A stretch of 64,000 bases of DNA from Zhengitettix transpicula (taxonomy: Eukaryota; Arthropoda; Insecta; Orthoptera; Tetrigidae). The position numbers and the translations under genes were made by a program. Location of the stretch: positions 20,239,001-20,303,000 of the forward strand of contig CM073593.1 of assembly GCA_037074705.1 (NCBI GenBank). The letters are read 5' to 3'. The notes below the pieces were generated by a model. The model had not been told where the DNA came from and made no database searches. It saw only the letters and a program-made list of their open reading frames with translations. Below, piece by piece: positions 45,816 to 58,229 of this stretch (its first letter is position 1; every line of letters begins with the position of its first letter).

Positions 45816-48800
45816 CTGAGAAATATCGTGCCATAAAATTAAGTTTCTGCAGTGTCGTTATCTGGCGTAAGAATGCCAGCGACGTCACCACACTTCTGTA
45901 TTCTCACAAAAACAAATCTTGTAAAATGGTAAACCACGCCTTTAGATACGAATTTTGTCTCATTGCTGGATTGATGTTGTTTGGTAAATGATCTTCTGTT
46001 TGTTAATTTGTGGCCAAAAACTATGTAGAAACTGGAGATTCACAGTCACAATTCGAAGGACTGAGCTGCGCTGGGAAAGTACAAACAGAGGTTCTACAAT
46101 AAATAAATAATTGTATTATAATGAACAGCAATGTCTCTCATTAAATCAATTTTAAAATTATTGAATTATTATATTAGTAACGTAATATTGTGGCCAGGCT
46201 ATTGTAAGTAGATTTTAACAGTCAATATAGTGTAAAAATGCGGAGAATGGAGTGTTTCCAGTCTGTATTGTTGTCGGCGGCGTGAACACACTAAGCGCGC
46301 CTGTGTGTGATGTTAAAAGCTGTGACGAAATATAGATACTCGTAGTGGAGGTCATCATGGAAGATCTTCTGATAAATTGGCTTAGACATTCAGCAAAGGA
46401 GGTTGGTTGGACAGATGGAAGTTCGCATTGTGCGACGGGAATCTGTTGATGAAGGTCAAAATGTAATGATCAATTGATAAAAATTCTGCACAAGGATGAT
46501 CTACAAAATCGTCAAGCGTTCAATATTTTAAAAATATTCTGAAGTAACTGTTGATAAACCCCAGAAAACTGTGGTGTGCGAAAAATTAAATTGTGTATGC
46601 TGACTGAAGTGTGGTGTATAAATTGTGTGTGCAACATAATGCAGATTATGACCATTTTACAAGCAATAATAACTTAATAAATTTTGTGGTTTAGTCAAAA
46701 AGAAAATATTTAAATTTTATGAAGTGAAGGCATGGCAGTGGTACAAGGACTTTTCCCACATTTGGTATGTACTGTATTGATAAAACACTTTGTAAGCATT
46801 TGTATAATTTTCATACCTTCAGATTCCATTTTATTTTTTGTATTTTAGGAAAAAGTAAGTCAAACTTGTTGAATTTTCATTTCAATATTTTGTGTATTTA
46901 TTGCAATATCTGTTTTGAGGCCCAATAAAGCGACCGTAGAGATATTAAGAGTCTCATTAATAAGCCGTTGCATAAATGTATTAAAAATAATTATATAACA
47001 ATTGTGTATTAAAAAGTTTAAATTTAATTTATAATAATTTTCAGAAGTAAAAATTCACGGATTTGTGAATAATCATTAACTTTACCAAAACTATCTATAG
47101 CTTAGTTTCCTTTAAAGAGTTGTTAAACAATAATTTTAAAAAAATTAAATTAAACATTTAAAGTTTACCACAATATATATACCTCTCTCTCATAGATACA
47201 ATAAAAACGAATAAAAAATAATTGCATTTATTCGTTAAAACTAGTTAATAACAAAATTAAATTTTGTTTTTGCCAGTCCTGAGACTCTATCGCCCAGATT
47301 AACCGCGGAGTAAAAATTTGTCACGTAACAGGAAAATTAAGCTTTTCAGCACAACTGAAATGCTTTGACATAAACTGGTTACTCTTATTTTCGGCGTGGA
47401 AAAGTGTGTCGTCATCTGGGGTTGGATTACCGTTACGGATTTTAAACTGGTTGTTGCTACTTCGTTCCGCTCCAAGTATCATAACAGCCTCTTCTCCTAC
47501 ATGTCTTAGAACATTCTGATATCTCGTTGACTAGAGTCTTTTCTATTTCCCGTGATAAAATACATCCATTGGTCCATCCTCTTCCTTTCCTTAACTGTGA
47601 AGGCCAATAAATAGCCCGGGGTCGTTTGTGAACGTACAGCGACTTTTTGGAGAACCCAAAGACTGTGGAAGATATCTTAAAAGGCCTGCAGTGTTTACTA
47701 TTATCATTTACCATACAACGGTAACATAACTGCGCACATTTCTCAGAAGGTAACCATTATTTTTCTTTTTTGTATAGAAGATAGAATAACATTTTCAGAC
47801 AATAACATTTCTTATTGAAATGAATATCAAATGATACCTTACAAAACATTAGTTTCCATTTAAAATTTCAAAGTTGTCTCACTAATGGCTTGTTACATGA
47901 AATGAAAATAGCACAAATAGATTCTTTATATAAGGAACGACCAGGATCGCATAGTTTTGGGCACAAAATGCTGTTACGGTGGTCAAATACTTTCTGTATA
48001 ATAGAAATCACAAATAAATGAACTATAGAAAAAATAAAATTGTTTTGTAGAAATGAATAGTGACTGACTGGGTCGATCCCGACAGAAGGGCTGCAGACGG
48101 CCGCCATTGACGCAGAAGCTGACGTGGCCCATGCGGGCGGCGTTGTCCCCGTAGTGACCGGCGTTGGTGTGCAGGACCTGCACGTGGTCTGCGTCGCCGC
48201 TGCCCAGGCGAACCTGCGGTCGGATGAGGGGCCGCGCCGGGTCCAGACCTGCAGCCGAAAATAAAGTCAAAATATCCCATGTCTCATGCATACTGAAGTT
48301 TCAAATTAAAAAGAAAAACAAATTTAACTGCTTATTGACATCTTCCCCCGGCGCCCTGTCTACCCATTAATCCGGAAGGAGTTGCAGTTTCCAGTTTCCA
48401 GAGGAGAGACCCGAAAGTTACGACAGTGTTTCTTTAATCAATGTAAATTCAATGATCTCATGGCCTTTTAATGTGAATTGTGAAGTGCACACGAGCCCAA
48501 GAGAGTTTAAGCCTGGTACCAGCAGACGTTTTGTAAGTACAAAGAATTTGATAAAGGTTTGTAAACTATAACTAAAGATAGAATCGTCGGATTTCGATTT
48601 CACGTTTTATTTGATTGTTTAAATTCTAAGGTTGTAAAGGAATTTGATTGTTTAACGTAAATATAAAGGTTGATTCTTTACTTAGAAGGCCCAGATAAAT
48701 GACCCAGAGAAAAGAGTTGTAAAATATATAAAATTGAAAAACATTTAGAAATGTTGTAATTTCACCTGCATAAAAGTAATTGTCTTGTAAAGTTTTAAAT

Positions 48801-51800
48801 AATTTAGAAATTACTTTGAAATCCTTCTCGTTTTTAATTAAATAAATATAATTAATTCATCAACCAACTATTGAATTCAAATCATTTAAGTAATCTTCTG
48901 TTTAATAAATTGTTTAATTAAGCTATGCAGTTAATCATTACAATATATCGTTTATTGTTTCATTGAAAGTAATATTAAAATTCGTAGCTGACACATATAA
49001 TAACTACATGTATAAATATAGTATTGTAGCGACCCTTCTTTTATATACAGATCCTTCTAGAAGGTTCTCGTCGTCCCGACCAGCACCGAGACTTCTCGTA
49101 ATTACTATCGTCGATATCACCGTTTTGGCCTGTCAACAATGAAAACGACTACCTCGCATGCTACATACAATATATAGCAAATAATGTCATATGCTATTAT
49201 TAATGAAATCTTAATGGGAAATAGAACCTTCGAAATGTGCTAAGGAACAAATATGGTTGTACTGTAACCTAAATTTGAAATAATCATGTCAGGTACGTTA
49301 TAACTTCCACCGGTGATAAGGCTGAAAAACACTTCATGACCCCAAATCAGTGAATTAAAAAAATACAATATAATTTTATACAAAAGATTTGTGAAAAAAA
49401 TTTTAACTTGCTGTGAAGATATATAAAAGACCTTCATTTTGGCAGTTGAAAGGAAATAATTTTGAAGTACTTATGTGTCTGTGTGTATTATTGGTCTCAA
49501 AAAATCATGAAAATAAGAATATACTGTATCTTTTAAATCTAAGTCTGCTGCAAAAAAAACACGAGAAATTAAAGTAAAAGTGAATTATCAATTTTAATAT
49601 CTGCCGTAATCAATTTCTTGTAACAATTTTAATTGAAAATTAATTTAATTTTTATTTAATCAATTAAAAGTATATTTTGTTTTCCATACGTGATATATAT
49701 TTTAATTCCATCTTTTACGATTATTAATTTAAATTTAAATCTTTAAAAATCACAGATAATGAATTCAATCACCAAATTTTGTCTTTGTGAAATCTTAATA
49801 GCTTATCGGAGATGAAATAATTCTTGAGAAAATAAAACATACTCCAATGCAATCTTGCCTAAATAATTTAAAACTTATTGATGTTATTGGGTGGTGTTCA
49901 ATCTTAAAACATTTCATGCTTTACAACCGACATGCGCTTGCTTAATCCACGAGTAAGGCAAGATAGTTCCGCAAGATTAAGATTATATTAGAGGGGCTCT
50001 AACCGGTGGCGTTCGTGCTTGAATGTAGACACGAAGACAGCTCACCTATGATCCTGGTGATCCTGAAGCGCAGGTACCGCGCGATGAGACCGCAGAGGTG
50101 CGCGCCGAGGCTGTGGCCCACGCAGGTGGGAAGGGCGACGCCCGTGTCCTCCCTGAGGGCCTCCAGCTGGCGCGCGGCGCAGCGGGCCACGGACCTGAGG
50201 TTGTGCACGGCCGCCGGGTAGCAAGGCACGCGGCTCAGGGCGCCCCAGTCCAGGACCAGCACGTTGCAGTTCCCTCGCGATAGGTACGCTGACACAGACA
50301 AATTTGTAAATTTAAATTTCCAAACAAATTAATAAACATCAATTTCAGAAAAAATGCAGAAGCGTCGTAAAGTATTACTTTTTTATTTTTTAATTTTTTT
50401 TAGAGTAATAGGATACACGAGTGTTATCCACATGGTGGCAACTTCCCTTTAATAGCATAGAAAGGGATATGAAATGTGGGATGCGGAAAGGTAGATGAAG
50501 GTAGCCAAGGGTTAACTAGGGCCCCGGGGCTGTAGTTAGGCATTTGCCTAAAAGTGATTAAGGACAAAGCCTAGAAAAACTGCATCAGGTAGGGTCGGGT
50601 AATAGGTACTTGTCCAACGCTCTTCCGATGGCGGGAGACTGGTTTGCTGCATTCCCTTCTCCGTGCCTCGACCAGTTTAGGAGGCAGCTGGCCGACTATA
50701 ACAGACAACTCTTACCCGTATGCCCAAGGTCTGTGACATACACCTCTCAAAACAGACCGAGGTGCCTCGGCTAGTGGGAACCTTAGTTCAAAAACGGAGA
50801 GAGGGAAATGTATCTCCTATGGTAACCCTCTCTGTCTCTCCAGAAAGATTCTGTGAAAGGATAGCTATTTTTTTTATCTCCAAGTATCGCAACACCCTTC
50901 GTCAAATAAAAGCTGAGCTCTGAAATGCAACTGCGTGCCGCTGCACCTGTAATCTGGACAAGAGTAGCTATGAATGAACACCTTATGGTTATAACTATTT
51001 ATCAGGAAGCGAAAATATACCTAGACACATTTTCCGTTAACGCGAGGGATTATTATAGTGGGTTTTTTTGCTGTAAAATTATTATGTCCATTTTATAGAA
51101 GTATCTAAAGGATCTTTTGTCAGGTGACTAAGTCCGTTATTGACGATCTTGAACACTTAATTTACTAATTAATAGTGCCGATCGGATGAAAAATTAATCT
51201 TACAACAGACTGCAACAAATCACCTGATCTTGTGTTTACTACAATATTATTAATCTGGTCAAAGTCAACACAATATACGTTTTAAATAGTTGTAAAATCT
51301 TAAAATGAGTATTATATGCGAATAATGTTAATGTTGCATGGTGATAAAACTACCCCATTGGACTGGATTGCTTACGGAATGACCAATCCGAGTCGTTTCG
51401 AACTCATATAAGAAATATTTGAATTACAAAAGCGAATCGTGAGAATAAATTCATAAATTTTTGCTCAAATCGTGTTACAATGCTCAATATTTAACCCTTT
51501 AGGGCATGATTTTTTTGTATTTATTTAAACTATATTTTTGAAGATGTATTTTTGTTAATACAGCACGGAAAAGAATAACCAAAAAAATATCTACCGTGAC
51601 CGGTCAATTTGGCTGATGATGTTCAACAGATGCGACAAAATATATTTAAGTTTGATTGATCAATAATTCACATTAATTGTATAATTATGATTTTTGTGCA
51701 ATTAGAGAATGACGCTTAAATTTTATTTCTGTAAAAAAATTTTAAATAACAGAAAATAAATATTCTAAAGTTGACCGGCAAGTAGAAAAATCTGGCTTGA

Positions 51801-54800
51801 GGGGTCGACTCACAGAAAGCTAGGACAGGCATGCCAATAATCTCACATACCCTTAATTTAGCTTTCTTAGAAACCAACAGGTTCCTCTGAGGTGATACTA
51901 AAAGTTATGTTGCATATATTCTATACTATGCACTAAAGCGTTACTGTAAAATGGCATTGTTTCTTAAATAAGTTTAGGAGAAATGGCTACCGTGTCTGAC
52001 AGCTGACTGTTTCGTGTTAAGCATAAACTGTGTCAACCGGGTTGCATTTCGGAAGCAGGTTTGACGTTTGGTGTAATCAGGGAAACGAGGACGCCGTGCT
52101 CATGTCACATGATCCGAAACTATTATGCGCATTGCACCCGCAGTGCAGTATGACAGTAAACCGAGACTTAACACATAGACAATGCACATCACAGAATCGA
52201 AGTAACTCACGAAGGGGAACATTAAATGGGCCATGCGACTGAAAACTTAAAAAAAGGAAAAGACTTACCGTCCCTTACGATGGCTCCAGGTACGATTCCG
52301 TCGCCTCCTGCGTACCCGTGGACCAGCAGCACTGTATCCTGGTGAGGGTCGAAGCCACTGCGACGCTCCCAATCGCCACCAGTAGACGCGGTGGGCACTA
52401 AAACTCTGCGTGCAGGTGAAGAGCTGTGACAGATCAACCGCTGAGGTTATTACTTGGTTGTAGATGTCATATAAAATGTATGCTAATGTAGTCAGAGAAT
52501 TCGAATAATCTTGGTCCAATCAGTATTTTGTTTTTCCTTTGGGTTTCTTTAATGTTTCTATTTATACACTAAGACTGGTGGAAAATAGATGACACCAGAT
52601 TGACGTTATGGGAATATTTATGAATTTTTTTAAGAAGTCTTGACTAACTTATTGTTAATTTTGCGGCGTTGCTTAATGCATCTTGGAGGTAAAAAAGCAT
52701 CCCAATCATTTAAATAATTGTTAACAGTCATTATGAAAAGGAATTCAAGGAATTTTTCCAGATCTTTAACGATTTCTTAAATTATTTGGTCATCAGTCTT
52801 TCTTTCATATTTTAATTATTTTAATATATTTACCTAATTTATTATCCTCTATTTGCGTGGTCGCTTTCTGGTTGACAACGAACTAACGTGAATCGTTGCG
52901 GAATATCCAAAGTCAAGGGTAATGATATACGAGGTACCCGACTTGACGAATAAATGGCGGGTCGTTGTTTGAAAACATAAGTGGTCGAAAGTACCAATCT
53001 TATAAACCATAAGATTGAAGAAGCTCCATTGTTTAGTGATTGACAGTCATAAAAAACAAACTCAGTGAATTTGTAAACATGTGATACAATATTTTCATTT
53101 GGAATGGTATCAGTCCTACGAAAATCAAAGTCGGGATATATTCTACTCTGGGTAAATCTGCTCCTTCGTTTGCAACAGTAAAATATAGGGTGGCAGAGTT
53201 TAAACGAGACCGCGCGATCTGTCAAGACGAACATCGCAGTGGTCGATGAATAAAGCGACTGCGCCAGAATTGTTAACTAAAATCATAAAAATGGTATTGG
53301 ATTACTGTCTAATAAAAGCTAGTTAGCTAACAGACATGATAGGTAAATTTAAAAGTGTTTTTTCGTCGCATATTAGCTGAAAATTTGGACATGCTTGTAA
53401 CAGAACAAATCAGCGTCGTGAGGATGTTTTGATCGAGAGTTTGGCGATGATTAACAGCAATACAGCCGAATTTTTGCGTTGATTCACAACGATGGATGAA
53501 ACGTGTGTCCATCACTTCACATCTGAGACGAAGTAATACTCAAAAGAATGGATTGAAAGGGGGAAAATTCTCTCCAAACAATGCGGATGTCATTGTTTTG
53601 GGATGTGCGTGGAATAATTTTTATTGATTGTCTATATTATATATTTATTTCAATATATGAAAAAGAAAAAAACAATCAACGTGAGGATCGTGCGCTTGAG
53701 TGATGGAATCATGAAATAACAGCCATATTTGGCGAAAAACAAACTATTGTTTCATGACAATGCAGCAGTTCATACATCCATTAAAGAAATGGACAAAATC
53801 AATTAAAGTTGTAATTGCTTCCTCACGCACCCTATTCGCCAGAATTAGCTCCTTGGGATTATTTTTGACTTTACAAAATTGAAAAAATGGCTCCGTCGTA
53901 AAAGATTTACCAACAGTGAAGGAGTGAAGTTTCCGGTTGATGGCTATTTTGATGAGATACAAGTTTCTCACTTAAAAACAGAGCATCGAACCTATTGTTA
54001 CATAATAGGGGAAATGTATCGAGCTAAAAGATGAGTGCGTTGAGATAGAAAGATTTTTTTCCAATCTTTTTATCTTTGTTATACCCATATCCTCGTAAAT
54101 TTGAAGTAATATGTTAGTAGTAAATAGACGTGACGCACTGTAAAAAGAATTTCGCTAGCATACTTTTCCAAGACTATTATGCAATTATTCCGTATAATGA
54201 CATCTCTGAATGTTTACAACATGAAGAATATTTATTACAAGAAAAATGTTAGCAAGAGATTTGCTCTTCAGGCAGTAGGTTTGCTTCACATTTCTTAAAC
54301 AACCCTCCAAACATACTATCTGGCATAATGTATAATGGATGAGAAACCTGGTATAGAGGTACATGTGGACGTCGGGGTCTGGGCAGGCGTCACGCTCCGT
54401 TCCCCGACGCCATATGCAATCCCTCAGAGACGCGTCGCTTCCATTCAGTCCCAGGTTCAGGGCCTGCTCGATAATCCCGTTGCGCTCGCCAGCTGGAAAA
54501 CAAGAGCAGCACGTCGAGACCATCGTACGATTATTATACACTTTGTATCCGCATATAAGATACTTGTATTAGTTTCATAATGTAAAGAAAAGTATCAATA
54601 AAATAGTTTCTACACCTTACTGAAACATATATAAAGTGAAACATGTAACAATATACTTGTAATTTTTCGAAATAATAATAGCAATAATTGTTAATAATAT
54701 GTTACAAATTTTCAAAAGATGTTGCAAGCACAGGCCGGTGACATCGCGAGCGCGGTGCTTCACAGTGGTGACATATACGCGGCTGTGAAGTCACTCTGTG

Positions 54801-57800
54801 GCCTGGTACATGGAAAGTAAACTCAACACGTACAAAAACTATTATATAGTGCAACATGAAAACGGTTGAGGCCGATTGTGAACCCGCATTTTACTGATTG
54901 TTCATTTCCGACAGTGTGTCAGTAACGTGATACTTTGTAGCATATCCAAATATATCTTCAGAGTTGTGGGATACGATGGGCCACGAATGAGGCGGATGAA
55001 GAGTCGGTTAATGAACCAAATCCGTGTGTAGAATCAATACATATTTATTGTTACCTCGTACGCAAACGTCGCTTTCTCCCTCTGAAAGGACTTCGCACGT
55101 GTTGAGGAGAAATTGCTTCTGGTGGCAATGTGAAGGGATCTTTTTAACCTCAACTTTGAATATTCATCTATCAAAAGATGAATATTACGTGTTTTAGTCT
55201 TTCGCAGTTCATGAGAAATAAAACTTTAAAATTTATTGTAACTTTAATATTTTTGTAGAGCAGAGGTTCCTAAAATACCGCTAGGGGGCGGGGAGCACCG
55301 CCTATATTTGACTAAGGATCTTTGTAAATGGATAAGGGTGATAAATAATAAATAAATAAAATAATAATTTTAAAATATAAAAACTATTGTTTATATAATA
55401 TGAAAGCAAAGAAACGTATAAGACGATGGTAGTGACGTCATCGAAACGTCGCGAATACAATTGTTTACTCGGTTAGAAGCCCGAGAAGTCTTTATTCTAT
55501 ATCAATCTAATTTTTTCTGATTTTTTACATTTCATTTTATTAGCCAGTGGCTAAGACTTAGTCCTGTTAGCACACAACCATAAATCTGTTCATCGGTGAG
55601 TCGAGATCTATATTTTCATTTTATTAAACACGCACGTGAATTCTCAAGCCTCACTCTTTCACTCGTTTCATTTTTTTCTCACTTCTCACCAATACACCAA
55701 CACATAAACCGTGCGTAGGCGACGGCTGAGATTAATGTATATTTTTAATCAGTTATTCTGATGTCGCAGTCTATTAATGGCGGTCTGTGGATGCCATGAC
55801 ACCCTGGCGTGGAGTGTCTGCTATGGTAAGCTTTCTAACTTATCAATTAATTTGTTTCCGCTGTGGATATAATAATATTTATTTCTGAATGGGCCCAATA
55901 AATTACAGAAAAGAAATAGTTTACAATCAATAATCAATAGCACAAAAAAAATGTTTCAAGGATTATATTCTGATAATATTCACTGCCGTATCTGGGAATT
56001 CGATTTTGTAACCTGCTCAATTCAAACTCTCATATTACATATTACAGTTGTAAATTCCGGATGATACAATTCCATTGATTCTTGAAGGTATTTAATTAAT
56101 AAAGCAAACTTAGTGGAGGAGGATAAGATTCTGTCGTAACGCTAACGTCATTCACCGAACGTCAGCATAAATGAAACTTTTCTAATATAAATAAATGAGT
56201 TAATTGCCGCGCCTTGATTGAATTGACATGCAAATAGACTTTGTTAACGTTACGAGTGGCTTTTGAATGCGAATAAGGCAACAGTTAAATAGTTTGCTGT
56301 GATTGTTCCCTATTCGAAGCACGCCCTCACGTACACGCAATAAAGACGCAACCCGACACCGGCCCATCTACAAGCAACTCTTCGTACGGCCGTTCCTTAA
56401 AATTATACACAGAAATTTTTTAAAACATAAGAGTGTCAGATGTGTCAAACGTATCAATAATTTTATGAACTGGTTAACGTGTATAATATTATAAAACTTT
56501 AGTTTCTCTGTATCTGTCTTCTTTTCTGTATATTGATTTACATTAATAGTAATAATATTCAGGATTTTTCAAGTATACATACACCTTTTTTTTATACCAA
56601 GTTAAATTCATGTATTGATGCGAGTGTAGCAAAATTGACTGAAAATATGGAATGTCAAACATTACATTAATATTGTTTTCCTCAGGGTTGTATCCAGTAT
56701 TAAATATTGAATTAATACTTCAGGCCTGTCTCTAGCAAAAATACTGACAATTTCCTCCAACATAACGTTCTTTGATAAACTGTCTAAATCTTAAGTGTTG
56801 TTATATAGTAAAAATTAAAAGAGCTTCTCGTACAAGAACATCTGCAAACTTCCTCCTGATTAATAGAATGTAATAAAATAAAGATAATAAATTTTAATTT
56901 CCTAAGTCTGCATGTTGTGATCAACATAAATACTGGATTAGTTTCTGGAGTGATATTCATCATATCAATTAAAGCACTTTTAATTTTATTACTCATACAG
57001 ACTCATTATATACGTAACTGTTTTGCTATTTTCGATTTCGTTGCTTCAGTTGCACCTCATGATGGACCTAGACCTTAATTACTGAAACGTGCATTGTAAA
57101 TATTTATTTTGTAGAATCTCTGCTAAAATCCGTGGGTGTTAATAAAACTAATACATTAAAAATAACAATTACGTATGTTTTTATTCCCAGAAATCGCCTG
57201 ATTTTCCTTTACGCTGAAATAGTGAAATCAGTTTAAGAGCGAGCTGCGTTCCTTGATGAAACAACTAATCTCTTCAGGTAGTGCCTCTTGTCGTCCGAGT
57301 TCCATTAGGGTGCTCTCCTATTGTTTTTTTTTGCCTGCGTTGAAAAAGTTCATCGCTCTCTGAAGCTTCTTTTTCCTTTTGTCATCACAACTACATTCAT
57401 TCCATTACAGACACCGATATTTAGTCCTTTAAGCTACAGATAACAACGACGATATTTTTGGATCAGAAAACAGCTCACAAGAACTAAAGTTTTTATAAAT
57501 CGGAGAAAAAAAGGGTTCAGGAAAACAGAAATATCAAGACTGATACGCAGAAACTACTCTATTGCTAAAACATTATCATCAGAAAATAGATAAAAGTAAT
57601 TTTTAATAATTATAATAATCTGACTTCTTTTAAAAAAAATAATATTAAAAACATCAGCCTACTAGTCAGAATATTTTTCTCGGCCACTAAGGCTTTTTAA
57701 ATATAAATTGTCTTATAAAAAATTATAACTGAACTTAATTGTAACTGTACACCTGAAGAGTAATGAAACGTTGTGTTTGGCAAATATTACGTTTTAAATT

Positions 57801-58229
57801 TTATAATAAATATAAGTAATGTTTCTATATTAAACATATAGTAACAACCTTTTGAATGCATTTTCTTTAGTGAGGAGGAGGGAGGGACACGTAACGACAT
57901 ATTTGTGAAATATAAACTAGCGACATTTTCTTTTGTGATGTTTAGGCTGTGAGCATGTAAAAAGTTTGAAATGTAAGGGAACCTTGATATTAAAAATCGA
58001 ATAGATGAAAATGATATAAGAAGATATATTTAAGTAAGGAGTAACTAAGACATGATTGTAACTGAAAATTATACAACATTCATAATATTGATCAGCATAC
58101 AAATAATGCCGAGATGTCCTTAGATTTGCCTTTTATTTTTGCACTCTTAAAGATTTTAGGAATGAAAGTGTGATGAGGGTGAGTCTGCCTACCTGCCAGA
58201 GCGACGACCATCCAGAGCAGAGGCAGCAT
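45583..58229 (-). CDS. Lipase-family gene C (pancreatic lipase / PLA1-like), complete
   Basis: Six exons: 58193-58229, 54348-54492, 52269-52405, 50046-50288, 48069-48248 and 45583-45815; 975 nt, 324 residues, phases 1,2,1,1,1 as in genes A and B. Signal peptide MLPLLWMVVALA. Then the propart with CPDPDVHMYLYTR (49-61), TVLLVHGYAGG (85-95), VLVLDW (116-121) and GHSLGAH (164-170) with catalytic Ser166. Catalytic Asp190 is in GLDPARP and catalytic His254 in DLCSHIRSVCYLAES. The C-terminal strand is LLMGALTPLGQVVLFELDLN. Met227 sits where gene A has Cys before GHVxF; Cys233 (SFCVN) may compensate. A 16-codon upstream ORF precedes the ATG. Expected: a secreted lipid-ester hydrolase. Its divergence from A and B (exon identity is visibly low outside motifs) suggests an older duplicate. 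Confidence 0.9.
46189..47172 (+). mobile_element. LTR-like element 6
   Basis: 984 bp, TGTGGCCAGGC ... GTTTACCACA, ATAT on both sides. Shares body blocks with element 7 (CTGTATTGTTGTCGGCGGCG against CTGTATTATTGTCGGCAATG). Has a TTTGGTATGTACTG donor-like site and GAGGCCCAATAAAGCGACC. Confidence 0.65.
47173..48068. other. Gene C intron 5, right part
   Basis: An open frame at 47457-47714 (minus) has no recognised motif. Nothing else seen. Confidence 0.4.
48069..48248 (-). CDS. Gene C exon 5 (catalytic Asp)
   Basis: 180 nt, acceptor cggctgcag and donor CCCA|GTCAGT. Encodes LDPARPLIRPQVRL, DADHVQVLHTNAG, GHVSFCVNGG and QPFC. Two codons shorter than its counterparts. The in-frame read-through past the donor is intron. 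Confidence 0.92.
48320..48942 (+). mobile_element. LTR-like element 8, 5'-truncated
   Basis: Contains CCTGGTACCAGCAGACG and TTTGTAAGTAC, then GGCCCAGATAAATGACCCAG, and ends TTAATCATTACA followed by ATAT. Its left end is close to gene C exon 5 and I see no TG start. Confidence 0.55.
48943..50045. other. Gene C intron 4
   Basis: AT-rich with no recognised element. Confidence 0.5.
50046..50288 (-). CDS. Gene C exon 4 (catalytic Ser)
   Basis: 243 nt, acceptor tctgtgtcag and donor ATCATAG|GTGAGC. Encodes YLSRGNCNVLVLDW, VPCYPAAVHN, ARCAARQLEA and CVGHSLGAHLCGL. The most GC- and CpG-rich exon in the window. Confidence 0.95.
50410..50930 (+). repeat. Dispersed repeat family R, longest copy
   Basis: About 500 bp without coding content in gene C intron 3: GGTGGCAACTTCCCTTTAAT, GCGGAAAGGTAGATGAAGG, GGGTTAACTAGGGCCCCGG, then GCATCAGGTAGGGTCGGG and GCCTCGACCAGTTTAGGAGG. 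Other copies are at 2162, 19000 and 36400. Confidence 0.6.
51495..51940. mobile_element. piggyBac-like MITE with TTAA flank
   Basis: 446 bp, left end TTAA then CCCTTTAGGGCATGA, right end CATAGTATAG...CACTAAAGCG then TTAC. The termini are imperfect inverted repeats (CCCTTTAGGGCAT / CGCTTTAGTGCAT). Not coding. Confidence 0.6.
52269..52405 (-). CDS. Gene C exon 3 (HGY strand)
   Basis: 137 nt, acceptor cctgcacgcag and donor GACG|GTAAGT. Encodes VLVPTASTGGDWERRS and TVLLVHGYAGGDG. Confidence 0.92.
53080..54065 (+). mobile_element. Mariner transposase relic, nearly full length but broken
   Basis: The plus strand reads, with several frameshifts and stops, KSAPSFATVKYRVAEFKRD, then MIKMVLDY-like and SLAMINSNTAEFLR, then TMDETCVHHFTSETK, FHDNAAVHTSIKEMDK and KLKKWLRRKRFTNSEGVKF. 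These are the helix-turn-helix region, the first and second catalytic Asp motifs (DETxVHH, HDNA) and the segment after the third. Internal AT-rich insertions and stop codons show it is dead. It lies in gene C intron 2. Confidence 0.8.
54348..54492 (-). CDS. Gene C exon 2
   Basis: 145 nt, acceptor ttgttttccag and donor ACCAG|GTTTCT. Encodes GERNGIIEQALNLGLNGSD and CPDPDVHMYLYT. It is longer than the exon 2 of genes A and B because of the extra N-terminal helix-like stretch. Confidence 0.9.
55422..55500 (+). ncRNA. Penelope-like 3' end with hammerhead-like core
   Basis: GACGATGGTAGTGACGTCAT then CGAAACGTCGCG: a stem (GATG/CATC) and intact GAAAC, followed by GCCCGAGAAGTCTTTATTC as in the copy at 43265-43392. 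The first box is AGACGA in place of CTGACGA. Confidence 0.45.
55501..58192. other. Gene C intron 1
   Basis: AT-rich. A short CCTGAAGAGTAATGAAACG followed by TTGTGTTTGG at about 57750 looks like another Penelope-like 3' end with stem II lost. Nothing else recognised. Confidence 0.45.
58193..58229 (-). CDS. Gene C exon 1 (signal peptide)
   Basis: 37 nt, MLPLLWMVVALA, donor GGCAG|GTAGGC. Preceded by CAGTCACA, an acceptable animal start context. Confidence 0.87.

Noticed and set aside
54720..54800. GC-rich patch with repeated GGTGACAT as a tRNA-like or structured RNA
   Set aside because: No cloverleaf or convincing long stem could be drawn.
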